Shown here piece after piece: positions 1 to 4,175 of a stretch of DNA of 5,162 nucleotides. This DNA comes from CAYMDD01 sp964409675 (GTDB lineage: Bacteria > Pseudomonadota > Alphaproteobacteria > Rickettsiales > SXRF01): positions 1 through 5,162 of the forward strand of contig CAYPEF010000133.1 of the NCBI GenBank assembly GCA_964409675.1. Direction: 5' to 3'. Within the stretch, counting starts at the first letter, position 1. Each line of letters opens with the position of its first letter. Below the pieces are notes generated by a model. The model was not told the origin of the DNA, did not search any database, and worked only from the letters and a program-made list of their open reading frames with translations. Position numbers and translations under genes: made by a program.

Positions 1-991
1 AGATGATGGTTTTTTCCGGCATGGCATCCGCCAGCGCCAGCGCGGAGGCCTTGGGAACGATGCGGTCGGCCTGCGGGATGGCGAAGAAGGCGGGCTGGGT
101 GATGCGAGACGGGGTGATCTTCGCGCCGTTTACCTTCCAGTTTCCCTTGCAGAGCATATTCTGCTGCCCCCAGCCGATCAGGCATTCATGGGCGACGCGC
201 GGGGCCATCGGCACGCCGTCATTGACCCAGCCCTCCAGCGCGAGGAAATCGCGGAAGGCCTGCGTGCTTTCGTCCATCTCGGCGAAATGCTGGAACTTCT
301 GCTGGAAGGCCCACGGGTTTTGCAGGTAGAACATGGCCTGAATCACATCCGGAGCGATGGTTTTTTCGGCCAGCAGCGCGTCTTCCAGCTGCTTTGCCAT
401 CGCCGCATTCAGGCGCGGCGGAATAATGTCGCCCGCCGAGAAATCCCAAGGCGTGGCCAGCAGCGCCAGCGCTTCAACATGCTGCGGGTAAAGCTGCGCC
501 AGCGCCAGCGCAAACACGCCGCCCATGCAATAGCCGCCCGCGATGATTTTCCGCCCGCCGGCGCGGTGCAGGAACTCGGCGGCGGGGGCAAGAATGCGCG
601 TGACATACTCGGCGCAGGCGAAGGCGGATTCCACCGACCCCGGCTCGCCCCAGTCGAGCAGCAGGCAGGGGATGCCCTGCGCCGACAGATAGCGGGCAAA
701 GCTGCGGCCGGGGCGCAGATCGAGGATATAATGGCGGTTCACCAGCGAGGGGATCAGCAGCAGCGCCGGCAGCAATGGGTCGATATTTTTTGAAGTGGTT
801 GTGTAATCCAGCAGCCGCGCGTTGCCGCAGCGCCAGATGGCGGGCGGTTCTTTCAGCTCGCGCGAGTATGGCGTGGACTGATAGCGCTTAATGCCGCTTA
901 GGAGCGCGAGCAGGCGGTTTTTTGCTTCCCGCCGCACGGCGCTTTGCAGCTCCGGGCTTAGCCCTTCGGGGCTTGGCGGCAGGGCGGACAT
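1..991 (-). CDS. phaC: PHA synthase-like alpha/beta hydrolase (PhaC, short class III-like), 3' end cut by window edge
   Basis: Seen: an open minus-strand frame from ATG at 991 to the window edge gives 330 residues. It contains IIAGGYCMGG, the PHA-synthase form of the lipase box with Cys in place of Ser (Cys155), preceded by LLIPSLVNRHYILDL (about residues 79-93) and LLLDWGEPG, both typical of PhaC. Asp309 in QADRIVP fits the catalytic Asp. Known: PhaC polymerises (R)-3-hydroxyacyl-CoA onto a growing PHA chain on cytoplasmic granules with a Cys-Asp-His triad; in the class III enzyme the triad is near 149/302/331, so spacing matches and the His would lie about eight codons beyond the edge. The N-terminus is short, unlike class I enzymes of about 570 aa. 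The start is uncertain: no clear ribosome site precedes ATG 991, and GTG at 937 is the only other reasonable in-frame start before the conserved part. It could alternatively be a PhaC-related hydrolase or depolymerase, but Cys in the box favours synthase. Confidence 0.9.
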   Translation of the reverse strand, partial: MSALPPSPEGLSPELQSAVRREAKNRLLALLSGIKRYQSTPYSRELKEPPAIWRCGNARLLDYTTTSKNIDPLLPALLLIPSLVNRHYILDLRPGRSFARYLSAQGIPCLLLDWGEPGSVESAFACAEYVTRILAPAAEFLHRAGGRKIIAGGYCMGGVFALALAQLYPQHVEALALLATPWDFSAGDIIPPRLNAAMAKQLEDALLAEKTIAPDVIQAMFYLQNPWAFQQKFQHFAEMDESTQAFRDFLALEGWVNDGVPMAPRVAHECLIGWGQQNMLCKGNWKVNGAKITPSRITQPAFFAIPQADRIVPKASALALADAMPEKTII

Positions 992-1259
992 GCGCTTCAA
1001 GTGCGGCGAGGCGCTGCTCGCACATGCGCAGGCGGTAGTCAAGCTCAGCCATTCGGTCATGGCCAGGCTCAGGTGAAGCGGCAGCATCGGCAGCGGATGC
1101 AGGGCGGGACGGCTCATGCGCACCTTGCGCCTCCGGCATGGAGTGCAGCGTATCCATCATCGACTGGATGAAATCTCGGTCGTTCATCACGCTGGCCATT
1201 TGTTTCTGCCAGAGATCGATGAACTGGCGGGCGAGAAGCTGGTACGGAGGCGCGGACAT
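888..1259 (-). CDS. Small PHA-granule-associated protein candidate with coiled coil and histone-like basic tail
   Basis: Seen: 123 residues in three parts. Residues 5-45 form an amphipathic, Gln/Met/Asp-rich helix region containing FIDLWQKQMASVMNDRDF. Residues 46-66 are a Pro/Ala/Ser linker. Residues 68-92 look like a short coiled coil (RMAELDYRLRMCEQRLAALE), and residues 93-123 are almost only Ala, Pro, Lys and Arg. Its last 34 codons overlap the start of the PhaC-like gene in another frame. Known: several PHA operons carry a small synthase partner next to phaC, such as PhaE in class III systems and PhaM, which activates PhaC and binds DNA through a Lys/Ala/Pro tail; phasin PhaF also has a histone-like tail. 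Inferred: a PhaM/PhaE-like synthase partner that may tie granules to the nucleoid. I claim no homology, only architecture and position. No strong ribosome site is visible before the ATG. Confidence 0.75.
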   Translation of the reverse strand: MSAPPYQLLARQFIDLWQKQMASVMNDRDFIQSMMDTLHSMPEAQGAHEPSRPASAADAAASPEPGHDRMAELDYRLRMCEQRLAALEAHVRPAAKPRRAKPGAAKRRAAGSKKPPARAPKRH

Positions 1260-1264
1260 TTGGA

Positions 1265-1292
1265 TTTACAGTCATATGCTTCTGGTGATAAG
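1265..1292 (+). promoter_or_regulatory. Weak candidate promoter for phaR
   Basis: TTTACA (1265-1270) matches the -35 consensus at 5 of 6 positions and is followed after 16 nt by GATAAG (1287-1292), a poor -10 with 4 of 6 matches. Its position 43 nt before the phaR ATG is reasonable. TATAGA at 1305-1310 is an alternative -10, but no good -35 stands before it. Confidence 0.25.
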
Positions 1293-1302
1293 GATACAGC
1301 CG

Positions 1303-1331
1303 AGTATAGAAACGAATCAGCCAAGAGTAAA
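1303..1331 (-). promoter_or_regulatory. Candidate promoter for the small-protein/phaC operon
   Basis: On the minus strand, TTTACT (1326-1331) and TATACT (1303-1308) are separated by exactly 17 nt, matching the -35/-10 consensus at 4 and 5 of 6 positions. It would give a 5' leader of roughly 35-40 nt before the ATG at 1259. It overlaps the leader of divergent phaR, so a repressor bound here could affect both directions. I looked for the CTGC...GCAG type of PhaR site and did not find one. Confidence 0.4.
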
Positions 1332-1334
1332 TAC

Positions 1335-1850
1335 ATGTCCGAAGCGGAAATGCCTGAGCCCGTCATCATCAAGAAATACGCCAACCGCCGTCTCTACAAC
1401 ACGCAGACCAGCGCCTATGTGACGCTGGAGGATTTATACGAAATGGTGCGCGACGGCCAGGATTTCGCCGTGCAGGACGCCAAGACCGGCGAAGACCTCA
1501 CGCGCCAGACGCTTACCCAGATTATCTTGGAGCGCGAAGCGGGCGGCGATGCGCTGCTGCCCACCGAATTCCTGCGCAACATGATCGGCTTCTATGACGG
1601 CAACATGCGCCCGGTGCTGCAGCATTACCTGACCGCCAGCATGCATTCCTTTATTCAGAACCAGGACAAGATGCGCACCTATGTCGGCAAGGCGATGCAG
1701 GAATTCTCGCCGATGTCCACCTTCGAGGAACTCACCCGCCAGAACGTGGCCATGTTCGAGCGCACCTTCCAGATGTTCAACCCGTTCGGAAAATTCTTCA
1801 CGCCGTCCAATGAAGGCGATACGCCGGGGGATAAGAAGAAGCGGAATTGA
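1335..1850 (+). CDS. phaR: PHA synthesis repressor PhaR
   Basis: Seen: 171 residues. The start ATG at 1335 is preceded by AAGAG seven nt upstream, and family similarity begins only a few residues later, so the longer open frame beginning at 1116 is not used; ATG at 1350 is a possible alternative. Residues 9-68 hold the strongly conserved block IIKKYANRRLYNT...YVTLEDL...V.DAKTGEDLTR.TL.QII.E, the PhaR/PHB accumulation regulator DNA-binding domain. Residues 75-115 (LPTEFLRNMIGFYDGNMRP...YL..SM..F) match the second PHB accumulation domain. The tail is Phe/Met/Asn-rich and ends in a Lys/Arg stretch. Known: PhaR represses phasin, phaC-linked genes and often itself, binds PHA directly and releases DNA when polymer appears. 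Here it is divergent from the synthase side across 75 bp, which suits control of both from one site. The gene ends 8 nt before hairpin pair A. Confidence 0.96.
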   Translation: MSEAEMPEPVIIKKYANRRLYNTQTSAYVTLEDLYEMVRDGQDFAVQDAKTGEDLTRQTLTQIILEREAGGDALLPTEFLRNMIGFYDGNMRPVLQHYLTASMHSFIQNQDKMRTYVGKAMQEFSPMSTFEELTRQNVAMFERTFQMFNPFGKFFTPSNEGDTPGDKKKRN

Positions 1851-1858
1851 TTTTATAG

Positions 1859-1910
1859 TGTCATGCCGCCGCATGGAGGCATCCGGACCCCGCCATGCGG
1901 CGGGGTGACA
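1859..1910. repeat. Inverted hairpin pair A (two 26-nt units, no spacer) between convergent genes
   Basis: Two 26-nt units lie back to back: 1859-1884 on plus and 1885-1910 on minus. Both read TGTCA at the outer end and TCC at the centre and share the middle CCGCCGCATGG. They differ at five positions, and four of these form two paired changes in the stem (T-A to C-G, and G-C to C-G). The complete unit pair also gives an 11-bp stem, 1866-1876 with 1893-1903. It lies 8 nt after the phaR stop and 11 nt before the stop of the facing gene, so it may act as a two-way transcription end or mRNA stabiliser, although no T-run follows on either strand. Confidence 0.8.
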
Positions 1911-1921
1911 GCAATAACTAT

Positions 1922-2203
1922 TTAGCTTAGGGCATTGCTGCTGGATTTACCAGATTGTATACTAGCATGGGTGGGCACGGTGGATTCGCCAAGTGTAGCG
2001 GCTACTTTATTATTATGAGCAATCATCGCGGTTTGCTGGATTGCATCTGCAGCTTCTGGAGATAGAACCGTCGGCTTCTTTTTCAGCAATGCTTCCATCG
2101 GCATGGTTTGATACTTGCCGGATTCATTTAACGCTTTAGCCAGATTTTCATTGCCGACATATAGCGTGGTCGAAGCGCTGGCGGGGTTTTTCGTAGCATT
2201 CAT
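1922..2203 (-). CDS. Small hypothetical protein, 93 aa
   Basis: I do not recognise this protein. It has 93 residues and is rich in Ala, Ser, Asn, Thr and Lys, with no signal peptide or membrane segment. A predicted helical part spans roughly residues 17-72 (NENLAKALNESGKYQTMPME, a KKKP turn, then SPEAADAIQQTAMIAHN), and the Ser/Gly/Asn-rich tail from about residue 78 is probably disordered. The ATG at 2203 is the natural start; only a weak GGA lies upstream. The gene is convergent with phaR, separated from it by hairpin pair A, and stands 134 nt after the stop of the 121-aa gene, so it probably has its own promoter, which I could not locate convincingly. Coding status rests on an uninterrupted frame and plausible composition only. 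Confidence 0.6.
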   Translation of the reverse strand: MNATKNPASASTTLYVGNENLAKALNESGKYQTMPMEALLKKKPTVLSPEAADAIQQTAMIAHNNKVAATLGESTVPTHASIQSGKSSSNALS

Positions 2204-2337
2204 AATTATTTATCCGGGCAAATATGTTCGATACAAGATAATCCTACACCAGCTTTTCTAAAATGTGCATGACAATTCTGTGAAGGTGGAGAGGTAAATG
2301 GATGTAAATATTTCAACGGGATAAAGATGCAGGAAAC

Positions 2338-2703
2338 TCATTGAGAACCATCATTATCCTGTTGTTTAATCTGGCTGATTTTGGTGGAAATGACAGACTG
2401 CGGATCAACATCGCTGAATAAGTCCTTGATCGGTATCTCGAACATCTTCGCCACCTGACGCGTTACTTCCGCCGGGGGGAACACGCCGGGACCGGAGACG
2501 ATCACTTCGCCGAAGCCGTCCTGCTCGAAGGTGGGCATGTTGAGCTTGCCCGCTTTCTGCACGTCCCTGAACCGGTCATACTGCGAGGGGCGCACCGCCA
2601 CGTAGCACCAGAAAGAGCCTTTGCCGCTCTCCATTGGCCCGTAGGTCAGCATGATCATGCGGGCGACTTCATCCGGGTCGATATGGTTAGGAATATCGCT
2701 CAA
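2338..2703 (-). CDS. Conserved hypothetical protein, paralogue of the 4174-4524 product, TTG start
   Basis: Seen: 121 residues starting at TTG 2703 with a good ribosome site six nt upstream. The next in-frame ATG is residue 16, inside the region conserved with the paralogue at 4174-4524, so TTG is preferred. The two proteins share about half of their core residues: ARxIxLxYG, E.GK, FWxY.AV.PSQY, QK.GKLN, GE.I..G.G and PPAEVT..VA, in the same order and spacing. The family looks like a compact cytosolic alpha/beta fold of about 90 residues with a charged tail (here ending in a KQQDNDGSQ-type stretch); no signal peptide or membrane segment is visible. I do not recognise a named family and propose no function. 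Invariant Trp, Pro-Ser-Gln-Tyr and Pro-Pro-Ala-Glu would be the residues to examine. Upstream, the intergenic stretch holds hairpin pair B; CATAAT (2722-2727) is a possible -10 without a convincing -35. Confidence 0.85.
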   Translation of the reverse strand: MSDIPNHIDPDEVARMIMLTYGPMESGKGSFWCYVAVRPSQYDRFRDVQKAGKLNMPTFEQDGFGEVIVSGPGVFPPAEVTRQVAKMFEIPIKDLFSDVDPQSVISTKISQIKQQDNDGSQ

Positions 2704-2709
2704 GGCAGG

Positions 2710-2715
2710 CCTCTT
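2710..2715 (-). promoter_or_regulatory. Ribosome binding site that fixes the TTG start at 2703
   Basis: AAGAGG on the minus strand, six nt before TTG. No comparable site precedes the in-frame ATG at residue 16, so it supports the longer protein. Confidence 0.65.
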
Positions 2716-2778
2716 ACGTCAATTATGCCTTAGCTTACAAGGAATTAGTGTCGAAAGCGTTAATATCGGGATAGAACT

Positions 2779-2792
2779 GTGGCGTAAGCCAC
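2779..2792 (+). other. Small hairpin, 5-bp stem with GTAA loop
   Basis: GTGGC and GCCAC enclose GTAA, a GNRA-type loop when read on the plus strand. It lies just outside hairpin pair B in the gap upstream of the 121-aa gene. It lacks the TGTC and CC ends of the repeat family and may be chance. Confidence 0.3.
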
Positions 2793-2807
2793 TCCCCCTT
2801 AACCCAT

Positions 2808-2913
2808 TGTTATGCCAGCGAAAGCTGGCATCCAGTCTTTAGGGCTGCATGAACCTAAATGCACCATCGCGGGCTAATTGCACGGCTGGATGCCAGCTTT
2901 CGCTGGCATGACA
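2808..2913. repeat. Inverted hairpin pair B (two 28-nt units, 50-nt spacer)
   Basis: Units at 2808-2835 (plus) and 2886-2913 (minus) match in 27 of 28 positions. Each folds as a perfect 8-bp stem, ATGCCAGC with GCTGGCAT, closed by the GNRA loop GAAA and bounded by TGTC or TGTT outside and CCAG inside. The spacer holds a further small hairpin, TTTAGG (2838-2843) with CCTAAA (2854-2859). The similarity continues outward with a 2-nt indel to CTTAAC (2798-2803) and GTTAAG (2920-2925), so the right arm reaches the stop codon of the 201-aa gene. That stop lies 7 nt from the 28-nt core. Confidence 0.85.
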
Positions 2914-2920
2914 GCGGTTG

Positions 2921-3526
2921 TTAAGCTCGCGCTTGACCGGCCTGCATCTGCTCCACCGGGAACCCGGCTTGCGCGAATACGGCAGCGCGGGCTTTCATGA
3001 TGCCGCGAATGGCGGCGGTGTCAGTGCGCAGGTCTTCCTTCCCGGCAAAGGTTTTACTTTCGGATTTACGCAGCAGCTCCAGCGTTTCATTCTGGCTCAT
3101 GCCATCGGTGCAGTATTTAATGGCGCCGCACAATGTGCCGCAGGAAGCCATTGCAACCGCTACCGTTCCGGCGACAGCCGCTGCTGTCATCGTGGCAAGG
3201 CCGCTACCTTTGAACAATTCCTTGTTTTCTTTTGCGCTTAAAAGAGTTTTAGCAGCATCTAAAGTATTACCACCTGCTTTTACCGCTTCTGCATATGCAA
3301 CGCTGGCGTGCTGATAGGTTTCCTCTAAAGCTTTACGAGCAGCTTCCGTAACGTTAATTTTAGACTTTAAAAAATCTGTTGCTACTTTCACTCCACTCGA
3401 AATGGAGTCAAGCGCCTTTACCGCCTGCTCAGGATAAAAAGCCGCGAACAGAACTGCGCCACCAGCCACACCCGCGCCAGCAGCTACCGCACCCCAGCTA
3501 ATTCCGTGTTTTTCATCATGATCCAT
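2921..3526 (-). CDS. Hypothetical protein with two Ala/Gly-rich hydrophobic segments, 201 aa
   Basis: I do not recognise this protein. Residues 1-10 are charged (MDHDEKHGIS). Residues 11-31 (WGAVAAGAGVAGGAVLFAAF and a Tyr) form a first hydrophobic, Gly-rich stretch long enough to cross a membrane. Residues 33-107 are a mostly helical, Ala/Lys/Glu-rich region. Residues 108-137 form a second hydrophobic stretch (TMTAAAVAGTVAVAMASCG) followed by Cys129, Cys133 and Cys139. Residues 141-201 are polar and helical. There is no clear signal-peptidase site, and Gly-zipper-like spacing suggests membrane insertion or membrane-active helices. The start ATG at 3526 has a GAGGG ribosome site. A short palindrome, AGGTA (3558-3562) with TACCT (3568-3572), covers a possible -10 (TATTAT, 3564-3569), so it could be an operator. 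The gene ends 7 nt before hairpin pair B. It could be a membrane or secreted accessory protein; that is a guess. Confidence 0.75.
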   Translation of the reverse strand: MDHDEKHGISWGAVAAGAGVAGGAVLFAAFYPEQAVKALDSISSGVKVATDFLKSKINVTEAARKALEETYQHASVAYAEAVKAGGNTLDAAKTLLSAKENKELFKGSGLATMTAAAVAGTVAVAMASCGTLCGAIKYCTDGMSQNETLELLRKSESKTFAGKEDLRTDTAAIRGIMKARAAVFAQAGFPVEQMQAGQARA

Positions 3527-3534
3527 CGTTCAAG

Positions 3535-3539
3535 CCCTC
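3535..3539 (-). promoter_or_regulatory. Ribosome binding site for the 201-aa protein
   Basis: GAGGG on the minus strand, eight nt before ATG 3526. It supports this start and the reality of the gene. Confidence 0.6.
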
Positions 3540-3688
3540 AGCTTATGTATTTCCATAGGTAAAATAATACCTGACCTCATCCGCATAACCCACTGGTTTT
3601 TTGTTACGTTTTCATGACGTTGATAGGGGGATGGGGCGGATGTGGTTGGTCTGCTATAAAACTGATAATTCGGTGTTTTTTGGAATAT

Positions 3689-3764
3689 GGATTGCTTCGC
3701 TGCGCTCGCAATGACNNNNNNNNNNACGGAAAATACTGTCATTGCGAGCGCAGCGAAGCAATCC
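3689..3764. repeat. Inverted hairpin pair C (two identical 27-nt units) containing the N run
   Basis: Units at 3689-3715 and 3738-3764 are perfect reverse complements over 27 nt. Read from the centre outward, each begins GTCATTGCGAGC and ends GAAGCAATCC, so orientation is opposite to pairs A and B: the GTCA ends face each other and the GGATT/AATCC ends point out. Each unit can fold with TTGC/GCAA and inner GC/GC pairs around a GCA loop and a purine-rich GA/GAA bulge. The pair ends 15 nt beyond the stop of the GIY-YIG gene. This stretch also fills most of the 253-nt gap between the 201-aa gene and the nuclease gene; the rest (3527-3688) shows only the possible control region of the 201-aa gene. 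Confidence 0.9.
3716..3725. other. Assembly gap (10 Ns) inside hairpin pair C
   Basis: Ten Ns stand between the two arms. Both sides share the bases AC at the gap border. Merging them leaves a 10-nt spacer, GGAAAATACT, the same length as, and similar to, the spacer of pair D (GGAGAAAATT). The gap may therefore contain no missing sequence. Confidence 0.95.
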
Positions 3765-3779
3765 AAGGCTCATCCGCAG

Positions 3780-4070
3780 TCAATTGCAAAGCGAGGGGTA
3801 TAAATCCGTCCAAATGAGGTTGTTGGCTTCTATGAGAGCAATCTTTTTACTCCGGGAACCAGCTTTTAGCTGTTTTTCCCGCATAATGGCGTTGGTCATA
3901 TCATCAAATAATTCAAAATAGACCAATAACTTGCAGTTATATTTCTTTGTAAACCCTTTTACCATCCCTTCTTTATGCTGCCAGATGCGCTGGATAAGGT
4001 TGGAGGTGACGCCGATATAGAGCGTACCGTTGCGTTTGCTGGCGAGGTTGTAAACAGCGGGCTGTTTCAT
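3780..4070 (-). CDS. Small GIY-YIG nuclease-domain protein, 96 aa
   Basis: Seen: the full protein is one GIY-YIG domain. A degenerate first motif (AVYNLAS, residues 5-11) is followed by GTLYIG (15-20), the Arg-His helix LIQRIWQH (Arg28, His32), LVYFELF with candidate metal-binding Glu53, then AIMREKQLKAGSRSKKIALIE and a final W.DLYP. This order is that of the COG2827-type stand-alone GIY-YIG proteins. Known: GIY-YIG domains cut DNA with a single metal ion held by the Glu and a Tyr/Arg-assisted attack; the biological role of the small stand-alone proteins is largely unclear. ATG 4070 is chosen because the family begins there; an upstream extension to TTG 4121 would only translate repeat D. No good ribosome site is visible. 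The gene is bracketed by hairpin pairs C (3' side) and D (5' side), which suggests, as inference, a link to the repeats. Confidence 0.92.
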   Translation of the reverse strand: MKQPAVYNLASKRNGTLYIGVTSNLIQRIWQHKEGMVKGFTKKYNCKLLVYFELFDDMTNAIMREKQLKAGSRSKKIALIEANNLIWTDLYPSLCN

Positions 4071-4088
4071 AGAGCGTTCATGCCGTAT

Positions 4089-4175
4089 TGAGGGCTGGAT
4101 TGCTTCGGCTGCGCCTCGCAATGACGGAGAAAATTGTCATTGCGAGGCGCAGCCGAAGCAATCCAGATGAGGGCT
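4089..4175. repeat. 8-bp direct repeats TGAGGGCT flanking hairpin pair D
   Basis: TGAGGGCT occurs at 4089-4096 and at 4168-4175, bracketing pair D. The arrangement resembles a target duplication left by insertion next to the stop codon of the 4174-4524 gene; the right copy includes two bases of that stop. The left copy overlaps the first two bases of the inverted repeat, so the exact element boundary is not clean. Confidence 0.5.
4095..4166. repeat. Inverted hairpin pair D (two identical 31-nt units, 10-nt spacer)
   Basis: Units at 4095-4125 and 4136-4166 are perfect reverse complements over 31 nt around the spacer GGAGAAAATT. The units belong to the same subfamily as pair C but carry one extra base pair in the inner stem (GGC/GCC instead of GC/GC), a paired insertion that preserves folding. 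The whole can form a 31-bp hairpin. It ends 7 nt beyond the stop of the 4174-4524 gene and lies 24 nt upstream of the GIY-YIG start. Confidence 0.92.

Noticed and set aside
3..329. Plus-strand open frame at the left edge, plus minus-strand frames at 219-449 and 409-699
   Set aside because: All are alternative frames of the PhaC-like gene with compositionally odd products and no motifs.
188..793. 201-residue plus-strand open frame
   Set aside because: It is antisense to the PhaC-like gene, whose minus-strand frame has the GYCMGG box and other family motifs. The plus product is Arg/Gln/Gly-rich with no recognisable domain, a high-GC shadow.
1116..1334. N-terminal extension of PhaR
   Set aside because: The frame is open upstream, but this part is antisense to the 123-aa gene and crosses the divergent promoter region; PhaR family similarity begins after ATG 1335.
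1434..1874. Minus-strand open frame opposite phaR
   Set aside because: Antisense shadow of a clearly recognised gene; its product is His/Glu/Gly-rich without motifs.
2204..2337. Promoter or small RNA in the gap upstream of the 93-aa gene
   Set aside because: TTGTCA (2270-2275) resembles a -35, but no acceptable -10 lies 16-18 nt away, and no stable hairpin is visible.
3530..3817. Open frames on both strands across hairpin pair C and the Ns
   Set aside because: Their products are translations of the repeat (such as VIASAAKQS and HCERSEAIQ) interrupted by undefined residues. These are well-known spurious ORFs of this repeat type.
4071..4121. 17-residue N-terminal extension of the GIY-YIG protein from TTG 4121
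   Set aside because: It translates the left arm of repeat D (RGAAEAIQ) and adds nothing to the domain, which starts at ATG 4070.
1859..4166. CRISPR array
   Set aside because: The repeats are palindromic, occur in inverted twos at scattered loci, and lack regular spacers or cas genes.
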